NCBI GenBank assembly: GCA_963576785.1
Contig: OY756139.1
Span: 1,054,001-1,118,000 of the forward strand
DNA from: Chlorophyllum brunneum
Lineage: Eukaryota > Basidiomycota > Agaricomycetes > Agaricales > Agaricaceae
Direction of reading: 5' to 3'
DNA length: 64,000 nt
Below the pieces are notes generated by a model. That model did not search any database. It worked only from the letters and a program-made list of their open reading frames with translations, and was not told the origin of the DNA. The position numbers were made by a program, and so were the translations under genes. Below, piece by piece: positions 24,390-33,841 of the stretch. Each line of letters starts with the position of its first letter. The stretch's first letter is position 1.

Positions 24390-26084
24390 ATGCTACGTTC
24401 GACGGCGCAAACACTTGGGCCTTCCGTAAAGACGTCACACTCATTATTTAGACAATGCGCACGCCATTACTCTGACCTGGGCGCCTCCTCCTCATTCCCA
24501 TCACAACTCCCACCGCCTCGTCCGAGGGGACCGACATCAAGCTCGAGCTCAAAAAGAAAAGCCCCTGCTAAACAGGGAGTTCCTATAGTTCTACTCGAGA
24601 ACAGATGTGCATTTGTGAGGACATGGGATTTTTTGAAGAATCCCGCAGAGGCTTTGGCTCTCATTCGTGCCATTGAACAGAAGTATGGCACTGTCGAGAG
24701 CTTTCAGTTCCAAAAGGTACGCCGACTTCTGTTAAAATCGGTGTTACACCGCGTTGAATACGCCAATGTATCCAGGACTTTGATTCTCCATCGTTGTACC
24801 AGGCTCAAGTGAAGATCACTTTCCGAAGCGTTGAGTCGTTCCGCCGTATTCCGGAGGATTTTGAAACACTGCACATACGTGCACCCAAAGTGCAGCCTCG
24901 ACGACCAGGTGGAATTGGGTTGGATGAAATACACCATCTCGTGTCTGAGGATGTGGAGTTCCTCACGGCTGATCAAGTCAGTGAAATGGCTTCAGAGGAG
25001 CGGTCAATTGATTTTCGGGTAGAACGAGCACGTATGTCTCAACTTTCCTTCTCACAGGTCGTACTTATTATGTTATTGTTCGGTAGAACATCCTTACCTT
25101 GAAGAAAGTCCTTATCGTTTCACTGGCGTAAATCAGACATACCGGAAGGAGGTTGGTACGAAGATGTTAGAGTGGGGTGGATTCCACGAAATGAAGCCTA
25201 TAGACTCGACACGGCCGATCACGAACGAAGAACTTACGGAAGAAAAGCTGGATCATGTCCATATGAGGAGAGCGTTGAGGGAGTGGGCGCAGTACCTGAA
25301 TGTGCGGAATCCCTACGAAATATATCCCGAGGAACAAGTGGAGGATACCAGACACACGTCAACGCCGAAGCCAGAAGCGCCGGTATCGATCTCGAACGGC
25401 TCTCAGGAGATGGATTCACAGCTGGAGGTGCCGTCTATACTCGACGAATGGTCTGCTTCTGATCTTCCGCAACCCGACACTGTACGGGAGCCTATCGAAC
25501 GGATTCTGGACATGGAAGATATCAGGGTGACGATAAATGTTGCTGTCGAGTCAGAGGTAGAGACACCAACCAAGGACTCTCCTCCAGAGGAACTTGCAAC
25601 GTCAGTGTTCGACGCTGTGACGGGTAAGATTAAGTCTTCGCTTTCTGAGGCAACTCCTTCGCTGAACATGCAAACAGCCTCGCATCCTTCGGTTTCGTTA
25701 CCTGATTCGACTCCCAATCCTGACGAGCCACGCCCGTCCCAGTCCTCACACGATTCCTCCTCTCTCGCCGAATGTTCCACCCAAATCAATTCTCAACCCA
25801 CCGCGGCGCAGGTGTCCTTACCGCCTCCTCCGAAGCCACCAAAATCTAAAGCTGGCCAGGCTCAACTGCAGGAAGCGAGAAGGCTCGGAGACTTGGTGAG
25901 GTCTTCGCAAAAGTCCAAGGGAACCCTTACTGCAAAGGCCAAGCCAAAACACAAGGCAGCACCAGAGGCAGAGGTGAAGGTGAAGGAGGAACCGAAGGGC
26001 GAATCAGCTAGTCCCGACCTGGAGGCCAATCCACGCTTTGGGGGCCTATTCAACAGGCTCGAGGGTATCTTTGAAAAGTCATAG
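24390..26084 (+). CDS. Conserved-looking protein of unknown function, predicted mitochondrial
   Basis: Three exons (24390-24716, 24776-25031, 25087-26084) joining in frame to 526 residues. The N-terminus MLRSTAQTLGPSVKTSHSLF is rich in Arg/Ser/Thr without acids and looks like a mitochondrial presequence. The folded part covers about residues 60-250: VPIVLLENRCAFVRTWDFLK, an alpha/beta stretch with YGTVESFQFQK, then a second beta-rich part QVKITFRSVESFRRIPEDFE and LEWGGFHEMKPIDS. The first part has the strand-helix order of an RNA-recognition-like fold, but no RNP motif can be pointed to. The last 240 residues are low complexity (Ser/Pro/Glu, then Lys-rich) and end NPRFGGLFNRLEGIFEKS. I do not recognise the family. 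A role in mitochondrial RNA or ribosome biology is only a guess. Confidence 0.8.
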
Positions 26085-26275
26085 TGTACAATTCCATCAA
26101 TACTGGATGGTCGTATGTTATTTGCCATACAGGATATTGATTTAATGAATACAAGAGGGGTGGGTAATGTTTGCCAATGTTTGGCGCAAGCTGCCGAACA
26201 TCCACTTTGAGGATTTGGACACATCAAGTACCCCCTCAAGATTCTCAACGGCGCCGGCACTCTTCAAGACTAAAA

Positions 26276-27041
26276 ATGGGCTCTACTAGGTGAGCTACGA
26301 TCTTTCGGTGTCCAAACGAATCTCGGGTGGAGTGAGCGAGAGACCGAATTAGATGGATGGGATGGATGGGATTCGGGTTGGGTGGGTGGTGATGCTCTTG
26401 TGGCCCTAATTCGACTCTTTGGAGGACTCGCATTCACACTGGTTCTCGCTTGTGTATCCATATACCCCCAGCAACCGCCGTTACCATGCTCCCTTAGTCC
26501 ATCATTGTCGTGTGGAGGATGGCAGGCTGAACGAGATTATCTTCTGTTGTTGCAGGTTGTACAGCAAAGGTCGTGTCCTGGGCCACAAGCGGGCCAAGCG
26601 CAACTCCCGCCCCAACACTTCGCTGATACAAATTGAGGGCGTTGCCACGAAAGAGGATGCCCAGTTCTATCTTGGCAAGGTTCGTGTTCTCCAAGATCCG
26701 GCTGGAATTATGGCATTAATGTAGATTCTCACCTCATCAGCGCATCGCATACGTCTACAAGGCGAAGCGAGAAATCCAGGGCTCGAAAATCCGTGTGATC
26801 TGGGGGTGAGTTACTTTCAGGCTGTCCGGCATTGGGACATGGGGACTGAGGGAAGCTGGCATTCAGACGTGTAACTAGACCGCACGGCTCATCAGGCGTC
26901 GTCAAGTCAAAATTTCGCTCCAACCTTCCTCCTCGCGCATTCGGTGCCAGTGTCCGAGTGGTAAGTATTATTTTGAATTCGGTATTGGAATGACCATAGT
27001 GAATCCGCCTACAACAGATGCTCTATCCCTCGAACATCTAA
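26276..27041 (+). CDS. RPL33: 60S ribosomal protein eL33 (RPL33/RPL35A)
   Basis: Five exons, 26276-26289, 26556-26679, 26741-26805, 26867-26960 and 27018-27041, giving 106 residues, the usual size. The protein reads [20 protein letters not shown], then [45 protein letters not shown] and ends [16 protein letters not shown], matching the universal eL33 family of the large cytosolic subunit. The first exon is only 14 nt and is followed by a 266-nt intron, about five times longer than most introns in this window. This pattern (tiny first exon, long first intron) is common in ribosomal protein genes and often carries regulatory elements. The intron includes a GGATG-rich tract at about 26351-26372. 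Confidence 0.95.
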
Positions 27042-27263
27042 TTTTTTGTACGCAATACACACATGGCCTTCTCTCCCATTCCGTACCATATGATGCAATA
27101 TGACATGTTTGCATGCGTCCATGACTGTGATACATGTGAGAGATGTGTTGGAGTCCTTGCTCCGAGACACGGGACCACCTTAGTTTACAGCCGCCGGCTA
27201 TGTCCTCCCCCGGATCTCGCGTTCTCATAAGAACGCCCCTCCCTCCCATAATTACCACGCCCA

Positions 27264-29271
27264 ATGTTGTCCTTTACCAACCAAACCTCGCGAGCCATCC
27301 GCACCACTGTTGCTGGAATCAGATCACAGCCTATCACAGGGCGCAGAACTGCTAGTCGTACGTATGATATAATGTTAGTCTTCTTCCGTACTTGATACCT
27401 GGTTCTGGTTCTCGCTCTTTAGAGTTTGTCAAGTTCAACTGGGAGGTAACCAGCAATTCGTGCGAGAATGTCATCAAACACACGTTCTGATGATCTTTAT
27501 CTGCAGGATCCGTTGAACCTTGAGTCACAGTTGACGGAAGAGGAGATTGCTATTCGGTATGTCTGTCTCTCACACTTCTTGTATCATATACTGACAGCCC
27601 ACGAGTGACACCGCTCATGGATACTGCCAGGTGTGATTTGACTGTCAGGTTAGTAAAGATGTGGGGACTCAAATTCCATTTCATAGGAGAACCTCATGCC
27701 CCGAGTGCTCCACCAATGGAGAACAGAAGGTTCGTCTTCTTACTTCGCATCCGGTTCACACCAATGGTGTTGACCACTATCATAGAGTTCAACCATAGTA
27801 TTATTCCCGAGATGGGCAAGCTCGGCTTGCTTGGGCCTACTATCAAAGGTTATGGATGTGCTGGCGTGAGTAACGTTGCGTATGGCCTTATCGCGCGCGA
27901 GCTGGAGCGGTGCGTTATGTGTTGATACTGGAGAAAATACTCAGCAGTGTTCACGATTGTGCAGAGTCGACTCTGGATACCGCTCAACGTCTTCTGTGCA
28001 GTCATCGCTTGTGATGCACCCTATAAACGAATTTGGTACCGAGGCCCAGAAGGAAAAGTACCTTCCTCGCCTCGGTGCGTCCCTCTCAATGCCACCCACC
28101 TTGTTGCATATTCGCTGATTTCTATCCACTTGGAGTATAGCCAAGGGAGAGATCACTGGAGCATTTGTAGGTCTTTTCTACTCTGAACCGTTTCTGAGTT
28201 GAACGTGAATTTTGTCAGGGCTTGACTGAGCCCAACCACGGTTCCGACCCCGGCAGCATGGAGACAACTGCTGAGGAAATTGATGGTGGTTTCGTCCTCA
28301 ATGGTAGCAAGACGTGGATCACCAATGCACCAGTCGCGTACGCATTGTTCCCTCTCGTGTTACCTTATTGCTGAATCCATTGCAGTGACTTGTTCGTCAT
28401 CTGGGCTATGTGCAAGTGGGATAATCGCATCCGTGGCTTCCTCGTAGAGAAGGTATTATTACGGTTTCACAGCGCAATGGTGCTGCGGCTCACCGACGCT
28501 TTCACAGGGAGCGAAGGGTCTAGCAGTACCTGCCATCAAGAACAAACTCGCTCTCCGGGTGTCCCTGACTGGTTCCGTCTTCATGGACAATGTGAGGGTG
28601 AGCCATGATTCTCTTCTCCCTGGTACCAAAGGCTTGGGTTCCGCATTCTCTTGCCTCAATTCTGCTCGGTACGTTCTTCTCATAGTTACACCGGCATGTA
28701 CGTCGCTTTAATGCCGATATGTCTAGTTTCGGCATCTCTTGGGGTGTTATGGGCGCACTCGAGGACTGCCTGATACGCACACGCGAATACGCTCTTGAGC
28801 GCAAACAATTCAACCGTCCGATCGCCTCCTTCCAACTCATCCAAAAGAAACTTGCCGATGCTCAGACCGAGATTGCGCTTGGATTGCACGCAAGCTTGCA
28901 AGTAGGCAGGATGAAAGAGGCAGGCACGTTGGCGCCGGAGATGGTTAGTCTGGTGAAGAGGAACAATTGTGGTAAAGCGTTGCAACAGAGTCGAGCTTTG
29001 TTGGATGTTTTGGGTGGGAATGCTTGTGCCGATGAGTGAGCCTGGAGGAATGATTTGACTACGCGTGCAGTACGGCTGACGTTGGATGTCCCAGGTACCA
29101 TGTTGGAAGGCACGTCGCCAACTTGCAGGTGGCAAATACATATGAGGGCACAAATGTAGGTCATGCCATGTTGTACCAATATTGGAGGAGGGCTCTTATC
29201 TCTCATACCAGGACATCCACGCACTCATTCTGGGCAAGGCCATCACGAACATTTCTGCATTTGCCAATTAA
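27264..29271 (+). CDS. Glutaryl-CoA dehydrogenase, mitochondrial
   Basis: FAD enzyme that oxidatively decarboxylates glutaryl-CoA to crotonyl-CoA in lysine and tryptophan breakdown in the mitochondrial matrix. The start at 27264 gives [20 protein letters not shown], a good presequence; other upstream ATGs are out of frame. About 13 exons. Motifs in order: [90 protein letters not shown] (flavin/acyl-CoA site), [74 protein letters not shown], and [19 protein letters not shown], whose Glu in YEGT is the catalytic base. It ends SAFAN. Length, order and key residues are all intact. Confidence 0.93.
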
Positions 29272-29955
29272 GTTGTCGGTTGAACAATCAGTTATCTACC
29301 CGCATAGATATCCCCTGTTAGTAGGCTCAAAAATTTTTAAGCATGGATAGTTTTGGTATCGCAGTTGGGTTTTGGCCATCTCTTGAAATCAGTTCTCTAG
29401 CGACGTCAAGTGTTAGGAAATCTGAACCAATGAATGGAATTGGGGGTTATCCGATAGAAATAGTATAAGCCAGGGTGAATAGTTAAACAATCGACCGACG
29501 TATCGGTCTTATGTATCGTGCACCCGGCTCAGAGGACGGGATACAGGTCGTCGTCGCAGATTGGAGATCTGCTCCATCTTGGAAGCTGGCCCCACAGCTA
29601 GCATTCAACGTGCAATAGCCACCGTCAAAAAAAGTGCCTCCTAGCCAGGTAAGAGAACGCAGGTATTCTGACATGGGATGTACATCCGTCCAATGGGTAA
29701 GAATGCGCCGACGTAGGAGAGAGCTACGTCGAGGTTTCTAAAAGGTAGTGACGGTAGGAGGGATAAAATGAAGCGGGGATGGGATGGATCTGAGATGGAT
29801 GTGGTGTTGTGGATTGTGCAACGCTGGTAGAGTGGATGGCTTGGGCCGCCCGTGCCAGCAGATGTGTTTGTTGGCGCCCAAGACTACCCCTGTCTTCGGC
29901 GGGGAACTTTCGCTACAGGCAACTTGTCAGTTTGGGTCAAGGCTACGTTGAAAAG
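29272..29955. other. Convergent intergenic region
   Basis: It lies between the 3' end of the GCDH gene and the 3' end of the minus-strand gene pair. Only short ORFs are present; no domain, repeat or RNA was recognised. Confidence 0.4.
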
Positions 29956-30536
29956 CTACTCACGCGACATCCTGAGGACGACTCTCTCTCCGGGTCGAGC
30001 CTTCTGTCTCAGCCTACTACTTCTGCGCAACTCTGGGGGATCATTCAATACGGAAGTGTCTTCAACGTCTTCTTGCTTCAGTATGACCTCTTGGTAGGTT
30101 TCGACTCTGATCACTCTCTTTCTTCCGATCTGATACTCCTCTCTAGAATACTCTCGCATCTCTACCCGACCTTCACTTGGGTACAAGGGCACGTTTTCGC
30201 CGTACACGCGCTTGAACGATAGCATGATGCTTTGCCTTCGTCGTCCAGGAACCTTTTTGATCTGAGAAAAGGTCATTATAAAGCATGCGATAGATGGGGA
30301 CAAAAACGTACAACTGCAAGATGCCGAAGCTGTTCCACAGGGAACTTTCTGAGTTCTTTCTTGCCAAATACTTGCAAGGCTTGTTCTCGTAAAGCCTTGT
30401 CGTGTTTGGTTTTCTCGGCTGGTCGATCCTGAGCAACCTGTTCTAGCTTGGCAGGATTTCTGAGAGATCGAAGTTTGTATGGGTGGTTAGTCGCTCCAGC
30501 AACTTCCTTGGATTGACGGGTCCGTTTCGGAGGCAT
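29956..30536 (-). CDS. Unrecognised basic protein, paralogue B of a tandem pair
   Basis: Two exons (30536-30312 and 30261-29956) give 176 residues starting MPPKRTRQSKEVAGATNHPY. The core reads KKELRKFPVEQLRHLAV, intron, then IKKVPGRRRQSIMLSFKR and VYGENVPLYPSEGR, followed by a charged tail with RRSSRLRQKARPGERVVL. The same order (short leucine helix, intron, basic helix, then GxxVPxY) occurs in the upstream gene at 30742-31694, so the two look like diverged tandem copies. Many Lys/Arg residues suggest nucleic-acid or nuclear function, but I recognise no family. Alternatively, an open frame and a usable splice (intron 30779-30854) could fuse it to the upstream gene as one protein of 494 residues with two copies of the domain. 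Confidence 0.55.
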
Positions 30537-30741
30537 GGAGGGAGAATGTGTGTGTGGGAAGATGCAGGCGGGGTTATTGGTGGAAATACAAGACGGGCCG
30601 GTTTTTACGGCGTCGGGTGTTGATTGTTCGTCGGGGTTGGAATTAGCGCAAGCAGAGCACTGGACATTGTTCAAGGGCGTACAAACAAACAGAGGCTGGT
30701 GCCAAACAATGACTACGGTCCCTGATATACACTCAAACCCG

Positions 30742-31694
30742 CTACTTCCGGAAGATTGATCTTTGGTGACGAGTCGTTCTGGCATGATCACAAAAGTGTC
30801 GTGATGCTGCCGATACATCAGATTCGCGGGCCTTGGTCGGTTGGATGTACTGACCAGTATATTTCGACGGGAAGTTTTTTGGTAGCTTGTCATTCTGGTA
30901 TATAGGAACCTCGGCCCCAAATCTCCTGAGGAAATTCTCCACGAGGTCCCGTTTGCTTTTCATCATGGGCCCATGCAAGACGTTTCGAGCCTTGTCAGTT
31001 TGATCCAGCGTTAGTGAGGACGTGGCAACCGACTTATGATACTCACGCGAGCCAGCATAAAGAGATCTTTCCAACCCATGACTTTCAACTGGCCTTCTGT
31101 GATGTATCGGACAATCGGATTGATTTGAGGTCGCTTGTCCTGTGGCGGTTGAATAATAGGTAATTGAATTTGAAAGCTCGGTTCGGGTTGGGGCTGATCT
31201 TGAGCTAACGATGACGGCTCGTCATCAGCGTTGGTTTCCGGGTATTGAAGTTCAGATGGTGGCTCAATTAGGGACTGGTTGGCCGGTAGCTGTCTTTCTT
31301 GTTGCGGTTCATTGGGATGGGGTGTACCGGAAGCAGGTTCTGTCGAAGGACCAGATGAGGACACCAGTGGCGGAAGCTTGGGGTCCTGGAATGAGCGCCC
31401 AAGGAACGAGTCTGGGTGGTTGTAAAGGTGCTGGAGAGTATTTGAGGGGTCTAGTTCGTTCAGGCATTAGAAGTATGCCATTTCGGGTGGAGGGATGGGT
31501 ACGCCAAGGCGGATCAATATAGAAGTGCCCATTCGAAATATCTCGTCAAATAATTCCTCAAAGCTCTCCCGAGGTGCTTCGGGTCGAAACACGGGTCTTG
31601 GACGAGGGTTGTACGATAGGAGGGAGCGACATTGACAGGAGGGACCGCGGGGTAGTTGGCGCCGCGCTGATTCGCACTTGTGGGGGGCTGGCAT
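30742..31694 (-). CDS. Unrecognised protein, paralogue A of a tandem pair
   Basis: Three exons (31694-31503, 31430-31047, 30990-30742) give 274 residues. It starts MPAPHKCESARRQLPRGPSC; then an acidic helix ESFEELFDEIFRMG; a Pro/Gln-rich linker (about residues 85-160); and a C-terminal domain ITEGQLKVMGWKDLFMLAR, intron, ARNVLHGPMMKSKRDLVENF, RRFGAEVPIYQN. The first join uses donor GTACCC with a 72-nt intron; the second uses GTGAGT with a 56-nt intron. Both keep the frame. The C-terminal domain resembles paralogue B and carries an intron at the same place. The ending is uncertain: the exon can run on to a stop at 30742, or be spliced at 30855 into the frame that continues through paralogue B. 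No known family was recognised. Confidence 0.5.
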
Positions 31695-31870
31695 GGTGAG
31701 TTTGAGATGGAGGCTGGTGAAGGACTTTATAGTGCTGTGGATGCCTGGGAACGGGATTGAGATGCTAATGACTGCTGATCGGTGGCATATCTTCATCTAG
31801 GGTCTGTGATCCTGGGCGACATGCCGTCGGCTCTCAAGCGCCCATTTGCACTAGGATCACCCTCCTCTCT

Positions 31871-32467
31871 ATGTCGACGCAGCCCAAAGGTCGGTTTGCG
31901 GTCTACACCAACGCTCTCAAGAGCATCTCCGCTCGTACAGGGACACCACTACCCTCTCTCATACTCTCATTTGGAATCGTCCACGAGCTGACAGCAGTTG
32001 TCCCGCTTGTCAGTGTATTCTATGCATCGCGTGCTTTGGGTGTAGGCGAGGCTGTCGTGAACAGTGTCATAAAAGACACAGCTGCACATTCGAACGGCGA
32101 TGCGGTGTCGTGGGGAAGGCAAAGGATGAGGGGATGGGTGGAGGAGGGGGATAAGTGGGCTGCAAAGGTTGGGGGACGGTATGGTGTGTTTGGGTATGAG
32201 AAGAGACAGCGTGGAGAAGTGGATAACTGGGATGAGGTGACTGCTCCTGGACACATTGCGGGAGATGTGGCAAATGCCGTCGTCGCGTACGGTGTCACCA
32301 AGGTGAGTTGTTAGAGTGGTCCTGTGGTCAAGGCATCTCACGTTTTTCAGGCATTGTTGCCAGTGAGAATCGGGGTGTCGTTGTATTTTACTCCTGCATT
32401 TTCGAGGATGGTGCTGGAGCCCGTGCGGCGGGCAGTAATGAGGCCGTTCAGAACAGGGCAGCCTTGA
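31871..32467 (+). CDS. FAM210/DUF1279-domain protein, probably mitochondrial
   Basis: Two exons (31871-32302, 32351-32467) give 182 residues. The N-terminus MSTQPKGRFAVYTNALKSIS is basic and Ser/Thr-rich. The DUF1279 hallmark is split: a first hydrophobic helix GTPLPSLILSFGIVHELTAVVPL (about residues 22-48), and after a charged insert the conserved second part GDVANAVVAYGVTK / ALLPVRIGVSLYFTPAFSRM (about 130-165), the AYxxxKxxxPVRI signature of FAM210A/B. Relatives sit in the inner mitochondrial membrane and influence mitochondrial translation and respiration in animals; the fungal role is unknown. The start lies 40 bp downstream of a second in-frame-free ATG at 31823, which opens another frame and is not used. 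Confidence 0.8.
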
Positions 32468-32559
32468 TATCAGAGCTAGTGTACACTATAATACAGGTTG
32501 CTTGCATAAGCCCACACCACAGCCCCTAATGCAACTCATGACGCGACTGCCACCTGGGT

Positions 32560-33616
32560 ATGCCCAAACTCCACCTGAAGCGCACACCAGAAGAAGAAGC
32601 GCTACGCAAGAAAGAGAAGAAAGCGGCTAAACGCAGACGCCGACTCCATGGGGCCGAGCCTGGAAGTTGGCATCCACGGAAACGTCCTCGCACCACCGAA
32701 GATCCCCTAGAACCAGAACGAAAGTGGGCTTCGAGTGATGAGGAGCAGTATGGCCCACAACCTGCACCCTCAGCCAGTCATTCCTCACGTAGTAACATGC
32801 CAGACCAGGAAGAATTGAGGGCAGAAGTGGAGGAAATGCGATTTAGGGAAAAACTGTTGGATGCGTTCGCGGATGATGAGAGACTAGAGTCGTTGGAGGC
32901 AAGGCTGAACGATGTTGGGCATGTGCCGGACAGGTGGCGGGCAGCGTCGACATCTGCAAGGTATAATGTATTTGAGGATGACGGTTGGCTGAAGATGAAC
33001 CCCCAGACGATGGATGAGGAAGAGTATGCGGAGTGGATACGGATGGGAATGTATCGGTGCGCAACTCATTCCGATGGTGGGCTGTGTGCTGACAAAGCAC
33101 AGAAAAACGCATGCGAGTGAATATGCAGAGCAGCAGAGACAGGCTGCACGTCGCGCCGAAGAAAAGGCCCGGAAAGCGGAGACGGCACGGCTAGAACAGG
33201 CCGCAGAAGAGGAACGTAAACGGAAAAAGCGTGAGCGGGACGCCCGGCAGTGGGCCAATGCACGGGATGAGTATCACACAAGGTGGAAAAGGCTTTTGTC
33301 CGGAAATGGGGGGGCAGATATCCTTGAGGCGATGAGTTTTCGTGACATACCGTGGCCAGTTCTCCACGCGCACCTGCCGTCTCACAGGTCAGAAACAGTG
33401 GGAGTATCGGTGGACGACCTCACCGTGGAGGCTATATCTGCATTTTTGCTGCCTGGAGACGAGAACCGGAAGGAGGTGCTGCGGGAGACCCTGCTGAGGT
33501 TCCACCCGGACAAGTTCGAGGGCAGGATTATGAGGCTGGTGTGCGCGGGGGAGCAGGCACGGGTGAGGGAGGGCATCGGCAGAGTTGTCCGTGCACTCAA
33601 CACGCTGGGCACCTAA
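32560..33616 (+). CDS. NFKBIL1 (IkB-like)-type protein with J-like C-terminal helix pair, no ankyrin repeats
   Basis: Two exons (32560-33056, 33103-33616), 336 residues. The N-terminus is strongly basic (EKKAAKRRRRLHG), followed by an acidic middle and a long coiled-coil rich in Glu/Arg/Lys/Ala (about residues 165-225). The C-terminus has MSFRDIPWPVLH and later RKEVLRETLLRFHPDKFEGR followed by VREGIGRVVRALNTL, the conserved C-terminal block of NFKBIL1-family proteins, where WHPDKF-type motifs resemble a J-domain HPD. Animal members carry ankyrin repeats and act in the nucleus, with reported links to splicing; here no ankyrin repeat is visible. It starts about 90 bp downstream of the DUF1279 gene on the same strand. 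Function is inferred from family only. Confidence 0.75.
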
Positions 33617-33761
33617 ATATTATTTATTTACTAGAACAAAAGCCGCTATTTTTGTTGGTCGCACAATGTTAGCGTGACAACGGCGAGCCCTCCGCCTCAG
33701 CTCCTTCTCTCCTTTCTCTACCACCCTGCCGAGCTCTCTACATTCCTTTCCTCACGACCAC

Positions 33762-33810
33762 CCAATCATTCACCCCCTGGCACACCCCCACCTACCCCAC
33801 CTCCTATAAG
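33762..33810 (+). promoter_or_regulatory. Probable core promoter of the CSC1-like gene
   Basis: A CCAAT box at 33762-33766 and a TATAAG sequence at 33805-33810 lie 76 and 32 bp before the ATG at 33842, inside a strongly C/T-rich stretch typical of fungal promoters and leaders. Confidence 0.4.
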
Positions 33811-33841
33811 CGCCCTCAGTCCCCCTACATAACCCAACCCA

